This document shows positions 8,804 to 16,054 of a stretch of DNA of 22,410 nt, piece after piece. The notes beneath the pieces were generated by a model. It searched no databases. It was not told the DNA's origin and saw only the letters and a list, made by a program, of their open reading frames with translations. Source of the stretch: a bacterium. Lineage in GTDB: Bacteria; Verrucomicrobiota; Verrucomicrobiia; Chthoniobacterales; Terrimicrobiaceae. Location of the stretch: assembly GCA_009920585.1 (NCBI GenBank), contig RFZT01000009.1:1-22410 (forward strand), given 5' to 3'. Made by a program: the position numbers and the translations under genes. The stretch's first letter is position 1; the number at the start of each line of letters is the position of its first letter.

Positions 8804-10330
8804 TTAGAAGGTCAAATTCAAGCTGGTGCTGAAGCGCGTTTGGAGATCGTTGCTAGAGCTGTTGCCTTGGCCCGAAGTGACCATCATGGTGTTCTGCCAA
8901 GAAGCCCACTCACGAAGACGCCAACTGACCGTAGCGCTGGTCAGGAAGTAATCTGGTGGCCCTTCGGTGGCGTTTGTATTCTCTGTGCTGGAGAGGGCGA
9001 CATATTGAGATTGCTCATAGCCGCCGGAGAGGGAGAGGCTGATTCCTTTAATAAGAGTTTGGGAAACCGTAACGAGGGCCCCGCGGGTGACATTATACTG
9101 ATCCGGAGAGAGGCTGGAGAATCCTTGATTCTGGTAAACGGATAGGGATAGTCGTGTCTTGGCTCTGGCGTTCCATCCTGCCACGAGGCTGAAGTTCGGC
9201 CGAATGTCTGTTCCCTGGAAGCTGTAGCTGGTTTTGAAATAAGTCTTCTCCGTTGGAGTGTAACTGATCCCGAGATTATAAACGGGACGCACGCCGACGG
9301 ATTCGGGATTGGCGATATCTTGGTCGGTTACGTAGCCTACGCCGCCACCGGCATCTACGGAAAATTTCGGTGCAATCTGGTAGGTCACCATGAGCATGGA
9401 GTCGGCAAAGCGGCGGCCTCCATCCACGCCGTTTTGGAGGGTTTGGAGATCCTCGCCAGCGCTGAGTATGAATCTCAGATTTGTTTTGGGGGAGACTAGG
9501 TAGTCGGCAAACGTGCTCGCGCCGACATTGAGGGTGTTGCTATTCGGTTGTGCTGTCTGGCCGGTGGCCACCTGAGCGTCGGAGGTTTTTGAGTAGGAGA
9601 TCGAGGCTGCCGCGCCGGCGCTCACGGATTCGGTGATGACATAACGCGCAGAAAGAGATGTGGAGGCTGAAGTCTGCAAGTTGTTTGAGCCCGTAATGAT
9701 GTCGTAACCGCTGCCGGATGAGGCGCTGGCCGAGAGACTGAGCGTAAGGCGTGTGGAGTTGTAGCCAATGTCGATCCCCGTCGTCATGGAGATCGGGTTG
9801 CGTTGGCTCCCTTGTCCCGCTGCGGTGTAGTCTGGATTGTAATAATAAGTGTAACCGGAGGCGAAGCGAGCGGCTACGCTCCAAAGTCCGATTTCACGCT
9901 CGTAGCGGATTGCAAGAGTGGGAGAGGAAAAAAGGCTGGTTCTGCCGGCGGAGTTGGAGGCTTCGCCAGTGGAGGTTTGGGAAGAGTATTCCCAACCACT
10001 GTTGAGACCGAGGGAAAACTCAAGCGGGCCGAAGTGGAGACGGCGGCGGAAATTATCCGCAAGTAGATCCATGTTTTCTGAAATCGTCGCCAAGGTTTGC
10101 GCTGGTGGGGAGGGCTCGGGGTCAGGTTCATCAAGGCCACCATTGGGCTCGAAATACTGGGGAGTGGCTTCGCGGTCCTCTTGAGGGCCGGCCCAGCGGG
10201 AACGGAACTCCGCCTCACGCACGGTGAGAACGGTCTGAGACGTGGCCTCGGCGGGAAGAGTGAAAGCAAGAAGGCACAAAACTACCGCTAAACCATAAGT
10301 TCGAATCAGCAATGTGCCTATCTTAAGCAT
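8804..10330 (-). CDS. Outer-membrane beta-barrel protein of the polysaccharide export operon
   Basis: A 508-residue protein with a signal peptide ending near PAEA (about residue 28) and an acidic, Pro-rich linker (about 45-80). A long series of alternating amphipathic strands then runs from about 100 to the end. The strands carry many Ser/Thr/Gly/Tyr/aromatic residues, and the last residues are LNLTF, with the terminal Phe preferred by the BAM machinery. The ATG at 10330 gives the intact signal sequence. The gene is first in the operon and lies directly before the Wza-type gene. I do not recognise a named family; it looks like the broad outer-membrane beta-barrel/BBP2 type found with exopolysaccharide loci. 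A role as the outer-membrane exit for the polymer is inferred from position and from the helix-less Wza. Confidence 0.8.
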   Translation of the reverse strand: MLKIGTLLIRTYGLAVVLCLLAFTLPAEATSQTVLTVREAEFRSRWAGPQEDREATPQYFEPNGGLDEPDPEPSPPAQTLATISENMDLLADNFRRRLHFGPLEFSLGLNSGWEYSSQTSTGEASNSAGRTSLFSSPTLAIRYEREIGLWSVAARFASGYTYYYNPDYTAAGQGSQRNPISMTTGIDIGYNSTRLTLSLSASASSGSGYDIITGSNNLQTSASTSLSARYVITESVSAGAAASISYSKTSDAQVATGQTAQPNSNTLNVGASTFADYLVSPKTNLRFILSAGEDLQTLQNGVDGGRRFADSMLMVTYQIAPKFSVDAGGGVGYVTDQDIANPESVGVRPVYNLGISYTPTEKTYFKTSYSFQGTDIRPNFSLVAGWNARAKTRLSLSVYQNQGFSSLSPDQYNVTRGALVTVSQTLIKGISLSLSGGYEQSQYVALSSTENTNATEGPPDYFLTSATVSWRLREWASWQNTMMVTSGQGNSSSNDLQTRFSTSLNLTF

Positions 10331-10647
10331 GCTTCGGAATCAGAAAACCTTTGAAAGGAGATGGAGGCACAAAATGACTGATCTAATCCTCAAGTCTAGG
10401 TTTTTGTTGTCGAACATCATAAAGTGAAGGCAATCTCCTGCTGTAAAACAAAAAATCTTTTATAGGCTTCTTAAAAAAAGTCCATTCTACTTTAGATGTA
10501 TGAAATTTTAGTTTTTTCAGAGAAGGGGGCTGCGATTACACATCCCCAAACCGACCCACTCCTTTCCCCTCCGCGCCTCCGCGGGCAACCCCCTCTGCAT
10601 CCCTCCCTAATCCAATAATCTCCCGCGAAGACGCAAAGGAATGGATC
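10331..10647. other. Intergenic region between the export operon and the STAS gene
   Basis: No convincing gene lies in these 317 bases. Both flanking genes are on the minus strand, so this is upstream of the export operon and downstream of the STAS gene. Positions about 10385-10525 are AT-rich with several A and T runs and probably hold the export operon promoter. TATAAA-like sequences occur on the minus strand near 10460, but no well-spaced -35/-10 pair stood out. Positions about 10540-10620 are strongly pyrimidine-rich on the plus strand, and an inverted repeat (10568-10639) sits next to the STAS stop codon. Confidence 0.55.
10566..10641 (-). repeat. Imperfect inverted repeat, minus-strand RNA hairpin with 18-20 bp stem
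   Basis: The arm at 10568-10585 and the arm at 10622-10639 are reverse complements at 14 of 18 positions. The four differences are all C opposite A on the plus strand, which become G-U pairs in RNA made from the minus strand. Two further G-U pairs extend the stem to 10566 and 10641. The loop is 36 bases. The right arm begins 6 bases after the STAS stop codon, so a transcript of that gene would carry the hairpin in its 3' end. No T-run follows, so it is not a standard intrinsic terminator. The arms resemble the CTTTGCGTCTTCGCG type of intergenic repeat that I recall from many bacterial genomes; membership was not tested. Confidence 0.6.
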
Positions 10648-11151
10648 TCAGATTGAGCTTTCGGAGATTTCTTGCCGCAGATATTCGATCACGTCTTGGA
10701 AACGTACCGCATTGCGGGGGTCGGCTTCCACCAAGGCTTCGTGCGCGATAAGAATGGCTGTTTTTTGTTCCTCCGGAGTGGTTGAAGCCGCACTCGCGAC
10801 CTTCAATGCGCTGGGAGCACTCGCGCCAGGTTCCGGCTCTACTTGAAAAAGGTGATCTAGGCCAAGGCTCTCCAAGAGCGAGAAATTCCTCTCATTCGCC
10901 CTCACTACGCGAAGTTGTCCGCTCTGAACCTCACGGAGTTGGAAGGCAACGGAGGTCAGCATTCCCATAAAGGTGGAGTCCATCAGCTCGCAGGCGCCTA
11001 GGTCTAGGACAAATTGCTGACTGCCCTTCGCAATCATTCGCCCAACAAATTCCTTCACACACTGGCTGTTCTCGAAGGTGCCCCGTCCGTCCACTTTCAA
11101 CCAAACAGTATCCCTTGAACTCCCGACAAGGATGGATGATGTTTTGCTCAC
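10648..11151 (-). CDS. STAS-domain protein (anti-sigma factor antagonist-like)
   Basis: A 167-residue cytoplasmic protein. Residues about 5-105 match the STAS fold: beta-strand VWLKVDGRGTF, helix, then FVLDLGACELMDSTFMGML, where Ser59 in Asp-Ser-Thr is the position phosphorylated in SpoIIAA/RsbV-type antagonists. GQLRVVRANERNFSLLESLG completes the fold. The remaining 60 residues form an extension with an Ala/Ser/Pro-rich linker and a helical end (EEQKTAILIAHEALVEADP) of unknown function. Proteins of this family bind anti-sigma factors or other regulators in phosphorylation-controlled partner switching. No kinase (RsbW type) or phosphatase gene is in the window, so the pathway cannot be named. 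It lies 48 bp downstream of a lipoprotein gene on the same strand and may be co-transcribed with it. The Ser59 site argues that it is functional. Confidence 0.85.
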   Translation of the reverse strand: MSKTSSILVGSSRDTVWLKVDGRGTFENSQCVKEFVGRMIAKGSQQFVLDLGACELMDSTFMGMLTSVAFQLREVQSGQLRVVRANERNFSLLESLGLDHLFQVEPEPGASAPSALKVASAASTTPEEQKTAILIAHEALVEADPRNAVRFQDVIEYLRQEISESSI

Positions 11152-11199
11152 AATATCTTTGATGTAATTAGAACTGGGTCGCGTACGTTGTCAAATGAG

Positions 11200-11727
11200 C
11201 TACCTCCACATAAACGATTGGCCTAGGGCCACAATTTTGCGATCTTTGATAAGGAGAATTCGCCAAGAAGTGACGAGTCCGGCCTCCAAATAGTCATCTC
11301 CGGTCACCTCGAAGGTGGATCTGTAGGATCCGCATACTTGGGAATAGGAACGCTCTTGGGCCATCACGAAGTTGCCGAGACCCGCTTGGCGGTATTCCAA
11401 GCGCATAGTCACGTCCGACGGCATCGAGCTTTTCCAGTAAATGGTGTAGTAGTTCCCGTGGCGTTTGGAGATCTCAAGATTGTCGATCGCTCCCCAAGTG
11501 CGGCGGGCCCGCTCGAAGAGGATCGGCTCGCTTTTCGTCTTTGTCTCGACAATTTCAGGATTAAAGGTGTCGAGGAGGATTTTTCCGATTTTGTAATTAT
11601 CATCCAGCGCCAGCGGCAAAACATCGGCTTTATCTAAACGGATAGCGGGGCCCTCCTGCGGAGTGGCGCACCCTGCCAGCAAGAGAGCAAGCAGTATAGC
11701 ACAGAGCGGCATAAAAAAGCGGTTCAT
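11200..11727 (-). CDS. Putative lipoprotein of unknown function
   Basis: A 175-residue protein with a classical lipoprotein signal: a short positive start, a hydrophobic core and the lipobox LLAGC ending at Cys20. The mature part has about 155 residues, with several predicted beta-strands (for example YYTIYWKSSM, DVTMRLEYRQ and SWRILLIKDRK) and no membrane helix. I do not recognise a family. The Asp/Glu-rich N-terminal mature region lacks Asp at position +2, so outer-membrane sorting would be expected by the Escherichia coli rule, though that rule may not hold here. The ATG at 11727 gives the intact lipobox. A TTGACA-type promoter candidate lies just upstream, and the divergent ABC transporter starts about 100 bp away. 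The STAS gene follows after 48 bp. Confidence 0.78.
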   Translation of the reverse strand: MNRFFMPLCAILLALLLAGCATPQEGPAIRLDKADVLPLALDDNYKIGKILLDTFNPEIVETKTKSEPILFERARRTWGAIDNLEISKRHGNYYTIYWKSSMPSDVTMRLEYRQAGLGNFVMAQERSYSQVCGSYRSTFEVTGDDYLEAGLVTSWRILLIKDRKIVALGQSFMWR

Positions 11728-11736
11728 GTGGCGGAG

Positions 11737-11765
11737 ATGAAAGCGGGTTTGGCCTGCGCTGTCAA
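11737..11765 (-). promoter_or_regulatory. Candidate sigma70-type promoter for the lipoprotein-STAS unit
   Basis: On the minus strand a perfect TTGACA (11760-11765) is separated by 17 bases from TTTCAT (11737-11742), which matches the -10 consensus at four of six positions. The predicted start point would lie only a few bases before the ATG at 11727, so the transcript would be nearly leaderless. That fits the absence of a Shine-Dalgarno sequence but is not proof. Confidence 0.35.
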
Positions 11766-11830
11766 TTTTACGCCGAATACCTCAAGGAGCGCATTGCATT
11801 GGAACGCCTGCAAAGTTATCGTCCAATGCA

Positions 11831-14800
11831 GTGGAACCTCTCAACAGTCCTGACGCGCCCCGGAGCCTGCAAAACCGCTTGGAACGCCTTGCGCGACTGG
11901 CTGCGCGTGCCCAAGCCAGCGGCAGGCGCGCCCTGCGCCGCCTCCTCCGCAAGCCCCGCACAGTCACAGAGGCTCCGAACCTCTTGCCGACACTAATTCA
12001 AGTGTTGGCAGCTTTTTCCCGTGTGGATGGCGAGTTGGTCGAGGAGGAGATTGATTCCAGCCTAGGGTTCCTTCGCTACGATTACCCGGATGCCGTTTAC
12101 TCGGAATTGCGGGAGCACTTTCGAAACGCCCTCGACCAGAGGCAGGATCTGGATGCGATGGCCCTGAAGTTGGCTGGTCAACTGAGCGACGAACGCAAAA
12201 TTCTGCTGGGCGTCCAACTTTATGATCTCATCGCTAGGGCCGGCTTAAAAAATGATGCCGTCGTGGCCTATTACGCGTTCATGTCCCGATTGGGAATGGC
12301 CACCCAAGCGATTGATATCGTTTACCAACTTAATGCGGACGATAAAACGGACTCCTCGATTTTCAGCACTGGGACTTCCCCTTTGGAAATGGTGAGCTTA
12401 GGCCACCCCGATCACGCCGACGTGGTGCTTGAGGGCCTTGAACCCCATGAGAGACTCAATGCCTACCGCTTTGGCAGCTTGGTCATGATCAAAAACCTCA
12501 GCGGCCGTGACCTGATCGTCCAGGGTCGTGCACTGGAGTCCGGTGGATTCGCGAGACTCTACGCGGGTCAACGCGTCCTCGTGGATGACCTCGTTCTCAC
12601 CTACGCGGACCTCATTTTTTATTTCAACGCCAAGAAAAACGTCACTCTTCCCGAGATTTTCGTTGCTGTGAATGATGATGATGAAGTGACGTTGGAAAAA
12701 AGCAAAACGCGTGACACCTGCCTGCAAGTCGCCTTCGGACTTCGTGTGCGCGTAAAGGCCATCAAGGATGTCGACGCCGTCCTTAATGGCACTCGCCTTC
12801 ACGCCGGTCGTGAAGTCATCGCCACCCTAGAAGACAAAATTATTTTCCATGATGACAGTGAACTCGACCTCGACTATCTGCGTTTACGCGCCCGTTCCTA
12901 CGGCGGTCGATTCCAGCTCAGCCCTTCAAAGAGTGAATATCTTGTGTCCAATAACCCCGGACTGCTGGAAGAGGACGATATTCTTCTCGCCCCAGGACCG
13001 GGAGGCGACATTCTCCTAAAAATCTCCTGCGACTACGACAAAAAGACCGGTCAACTTGAAGTTTTGCAGGCGGACCGCCCCATCCTCGTTGGCAACGTTC
13101 CCGTCCGGAATACCTCATTGCTCGCCGATGGCGACATGATCCGCGTGGATGTCGGCCAAAGTCTGCGTTGCAACTTTTCCGAGCGCCTCATCGAAGAGGA
13201 AAAAAATGTGATTCGCACGCTGGATGTGCGCGATTTGGTTTGTCGGTTCGGCAACGGATCGGTCGCTGTGGACGGAGTTGCCTTCGCTGTGGAACGCGGG
13301 GAAATGGTCTGCGTGATGGGGGCGAGCGGGTGCGGCAAGAGTACACTCTTAAGAGCCCTATCAGGCCAATTTTCCCCCACGCAAGGCGAGGTGCTTTTTA
13401 ATAATCGCTCGCTTTATCAAAACTACGAACCTCTTCGAAAATACGTCACCTACATCCCCCAATACGATGCGTTCGACGAGCACCTCACCATTGAGGAAAA
13501 CCTCTCGTTTGCTGCGGCGATCCGCGCCCCGCATCTCAGTAACCGCGAGCGAATGCGGCGCATCGACGGCAAGTTGGCCGAACTTGGCCTCAATGAACGC
13601 CGAGGCTTCGTGGTCGGACACATGGGACGAAAAACCCTCAGCGGCGGCGAGCGCAAGCGGCTCAATATCGGTCTCGATATGGTTAGCTCTGCCGACATCT
13701 TTCTTTTCGACGAACCGACGAGCGGACTCAGCTCGAAGGATTCCGAGCACATCATGGAAATCATCCGTGATATGGCTCACAATAAAATCGTCCTCGTCAC
13801 GATTCATCAGCCCACATCTCGGATATTCCAGATGTTTCACAAAGCCATTGTGCTGGACCGTGGCGGCAAGTTGGTCTTCTTCGGAACGCCGCAAGAGACG
13901 CTGAAATACTTCGCCGAAGCGGAAAGCCGCCAGACCAAAGCGAAAGCCATCGGGGGTTGTGAATCCTGCGGCACCACGCGTCCGGAATTCATCTTTGATG
14001 TCCTAGAGACACCACTTCGCGACCTCGGCGGCGACATCATTCTCGAGGAAAACAATCGCGGTCAACTCGTGCCCGCCCGCCGATTTTCTCCTGACTACTG
14101 GCGCGACAAATATGAGTCGCATCGCCTACTGAAGGACGTCCAACATCCCACGCCGCCCCGCGAACCTTCGCCGCCCGTTCCCCAACCAAAGTCCGGAAGC
14201 GACCGGCTTAGACCTAAAGAACAAGGGCGCCAGTTTTTGATCCTCCTCAAGCGAGCTTTTCTCAGCAAACTCCGCAACCGAGCCAATCTTCTCACGACCA
14301 TTCTCGAAGCCCCCCTCCTGGCTGTTCTCACCGGCATGGTGTTGAGGTATTCCGAGACGGACGTTTACGACTTTGCATCCGCCTTCCACATTCCGACCTA
14401 CCTTTTTCTCACCTTGGTTGTAGCGATGTTTCTGGGGCTCACGAATAGCGTGGACGACATTATCCACGACCGACCCGTGCTCATGCGTGAGAGGAATCTG
14501 AATGTGAACTTGGGATTCTATGTATTAGCAAAAGTTCTTACGCTCGCTTTCTTCGCACTCATCCAGTGCGCGCTTTTCACATGGATCGGCAACGCCTTCA
14601 TTTCCCTTCGGGATGGGTTTTGGATTGTTTTCGTCGCGATGTTTCTCACCGCCGCGAGTGGCGCCGCGATCGGCTTACTGATTTCCGCACTCGTTGCCGA
14701 GAGTAAGACTGGCATCCTTATTATCCCCGTCGTCCTCATTCCGCAGATCATCCTCAGCGGTGCCCTCATCAAATACGAGGAGATGAACCGCAACCTCGAT

Positions 14801-15427
14801 TTCATCTACACGATCCAGCAATGGGCAAACCGACACCCTGAAAGTGCCATGCCCGCACGCAGCAATCTCCATGTCCCTCTCATTTGCGAGGTCATGCCGA
14901 CCCGCTGGTCCTATGAGGCCCTTGTTTTTGCGCAAGCAAAACTCAATCCTCTCACCCGCCGCCAAGAAAAGATCCAATCGATGATCTACGAAATCGTTCG
15001 TAAGAAAAATCCGACCCCACAACAAGAAGAACGCTTGGAAGATCTGAAAGATACCCTCGCGCTGCTTTCTGGCCTCGAGGCCTCGACTCCGAGCAAAATG
15101 AACCGCGCCTTTGGCTTGATCGACCAAGTCATCGACGGCGCCCCCTTCGACCGCTCGAAATTCAAAAAACTCGGCACCGGCTTCACCGCAGAGCAGTTGT
15201 ATGTGAACCAGAAAGTCACCGACCTCATTTCCAAGGCCGAGATGGAGCAAAGCGACTACCGCGAGAACCGCCATTTGAATGTCTTCTTCGGCCCCGTAAA
15301 GGAATACCTTGGGCTCAAAGTAGGAATGCTTTGGTTCAACGTTGGCGTGCTCCTCGTCTCGAGCTTCGCCCTATTCTGCTCTCTTTACCTAATCCTGCGG
15401 AATCAAATCCGAATGCGGATTTCTTAG
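11831..15427 (+). CDS. ABCG-type ABC transporter with N-terminal TerB-like and FHA-like regions (ATPase-permease fusion)
   Basis: A 1198-residue half-transporter. Residues about 48-155 resemble a TerB-type helical domain (LIQVLAAFSRVDGELVEEEI). Residues about 200-450 are beta-rich and FHA-like, ending with LLADGDMIRVDVG. The ATPase carries Walker A GASGCGKST (497-505), signature LSGGERKR (603-610), Walker B IFLFDEPTSGL (623-633) and the H-loop IHQP (658-661), in the ABCG (White/PDR) order of ATPase before permease. A CESC pair (710-713) and a Pro-rich linker (773-787) follow. Membrane helices lie at about 822-838, 853-875, 893-920, 930-955, 958-980 and 1163-1190. The last loop is unusually large (about 180 residues), with a charged helical part at 1043-1080. 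The start is a GTG, with no clear ribosome-binding site. The substrate is unknown; a homodimer is expected. The FHA part suggests control by Ser/Thr phosphorylation. Confidence 0.92.
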   Translation: MEPLNSPDAPRSLQNRLERLARLAARAQASGRRALRRLLRKPRTVTEAPNLLPTLIQVLAAFSRVDGELVEEEIDSSLGFLRYDYPDAVYSELREHFRNALDQRQDLDAMALKLAGQLSDERKILLGVQLYDLIARAGLKNDAVVAYYAFMSRLGMATQAIDIVYQLNADDKTDSSIFSTGTSPLEMVSLGHPDHADVVLEGLEPHERLNAYRFGSLVMIKNLSGRDLIVQGRALESGGFARLYAGQRVLVDDLVLTYADLIFYFNAKKNVTLPEIFVAVNDDDEVTLEKSKTRDTCLQVAFGLRVRVKAIKDVDAVLNGTRLHAGREVIATLEDKIIFHDDSELDLDYLRLRARSYGGRFQLSPSKSEYLVSNNPGLLEEDDILLAPGPGGDILLKISCDYDKKTGQLEVLQADRPILVGNVPVRNTSLLADGDMIRVDVGQSLRCNFSERLIEEEKNVIRTLDVRDLVCRFGNGSVAVDGVAFAVERGEMVCVMGASGCGKSTLLRALSGQFSPTQGEVLFNNRSLYQNYEPLRKYVTYIPQYDAFDEHLTIEENLSFAAAIRAPHLSNRERMRRIDGKLAELGLNERRGFVVGHMGRKTLSGGERKRLNIGLDMVSSADIFLFDEPTSGLSSKDSEHIMEIIRDMAHNKIVLVTIHQPTSRIFQMFHKAIVLDRGGKLVFFGTPQETLKYFAEAESRQTKAKAIGGCESCGTTRPEFIFDVLETPLRDLGGDIILEENNRGQLVPARRFSPDYWRDKYESHRLLKDVQHPTPPREPSPPVPQPKSGSDRLRPKEQGRQFLILLKRAFLSKLRNRANLLTTILEAPLLAVLTGMVLRYSETDVYDFASAFHIPTYLFLTLVVAMFLGLTNSVDDIIHDRPVLMRERNLNVNLGFYVLAKVLTLAFFALIQCALFTWIGNAFISLRDGFWIVFVAMFLTAASGAAIGLLISALVAESKTGILIIPVVLIPQIILSGALIKYEEMNRNLDFIYTIQQWANRHPESAMPARSNLHVPLICEVMPTRWSYEALVFAQAKLNPLTRRQEKIQSMIYEIVRKKNPTPQQEERLEDLKDTLALLSGLEASTPSKMNRAFGLIDQVIDGAPFDRSKFKKLGTGFTAEQLYVNQKVTDLISKAEMEQSDYRENRHLNVFFGPVKEYLGLKVGMLWFNVGVLLVSSFALFCSLYLILRNQIRMRIS

Positions 15428-15445
15428 CGCGTCCGACGCTGTTAT

Positions 15446-16054
15446 TTACCGACCGGCGTAATACTTGGCTAGTCCCGCCGCGACGGAATCCGCATATTCT
15501 TGGAAAATGCTGGGCTGCGACTGACCGCCGACGGATTTGCGGCCCGCGTAGTCACCCGCCTGGATGCGCTTGAAAACGCTGCGGCTATTCATGACGTAGG
15601 GTTCGACATAGATCACTGGGCACTGAAACAAGCGATTCGCGAGGAGGTTCCGAGCCCAGATATAGTCGCTATCACAGACCCGCACGGCCGTGGAGCCATG
15701 GTAAATGAAGGGTGGAAGCTTCGTTGCGGCAACCATGCTTTTAGTAAGGGCCTGCGTGGCCGCTTTTTCTTCTGGGAATGTGCGATTGAGCAGCTTGACG
15801 AGCATTTCAAATCGCTGATCTTCGTATTCCAACTCTTTGTGGCTCCATGCCCCAGTGATGAGAAAGTGAAGATGGTTTTTATCCACAAGGGAAGGCTTGG
15901 CGGGATTTCCCCATGCTTCCGCGTTGAAGTGCAGACATAGAACGAGATCGGGCTTGATCTTGCCGTTCACCAACTCCGCGCGCTTACGGATTTCGCTGGC
16001 ACGGTAGAAAAGCCGTTCGCTTTCCCTGGCTATCGAGCTGCTGGTGGTTTTTTC
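15446..16054 (-). CDS. N-acetylmuramoyl-L-alanine amidase, C-terminal part (frameshifted)
   Basis: This frame holds the second half of the zinc amidase that begins at 16620. From the Glu codon at 16054 it encodes 202 residues: ESERLFYRASEIRKRAELVN, then LCLHFNAEAWG with the third zinc-ligand position (His42 of this part), and VIYVEPYVMN with the catalytic Glu151. The frame is open further upstream to 16324, but that part is the shadow of the other frame and does not look like protein. If the ribosome shifts by -1 at 16054-16060, or if one A has been lost from either A6 tract, the joined protein would be 391 residues, a sensible size for a periplasmic amidase. The end faces the end of the ABC transporter gene, 18 bp apart and convergent. 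No independent start codon with a ribosome-binding site was seen. Confidence 0.8.
   Translation of the reverse strand, partial: EKTTSSSIARESERLFYRASEIRKRAELVNGKIKPDLVLCLHFNAEAWGNPAKPSLVDKNHLHFLITGAWSHKELEYEDQRFEMLVKLLNRTFPEEKAATQALTKSMVAATKLPPFIYHGSTAVRVCDSDYIWARNLLANRLFQCPVIYVEPYVMNSRSVFKRIQAGDYAGRKSVGGQSQPSIFQEYADSVAAGLAKYYAGR

Noticed and set aside
10496..10618. 40-codon plus-strand open frame between the export operon and the STAS gene
   Set aside because: The second half is Pro/Leu-rich because it reads through the C-rich tract and one arm of the inverted repeat; no ribosome-binding site or similarity is visible.
16032..16053. Strong stem-loop stimulating frameshift downstream of the slippery heptamer
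   Set aside because: Only a weak AGCC/GGCT pairing was found, with a 13-base loop, so it was not listed as a feature.
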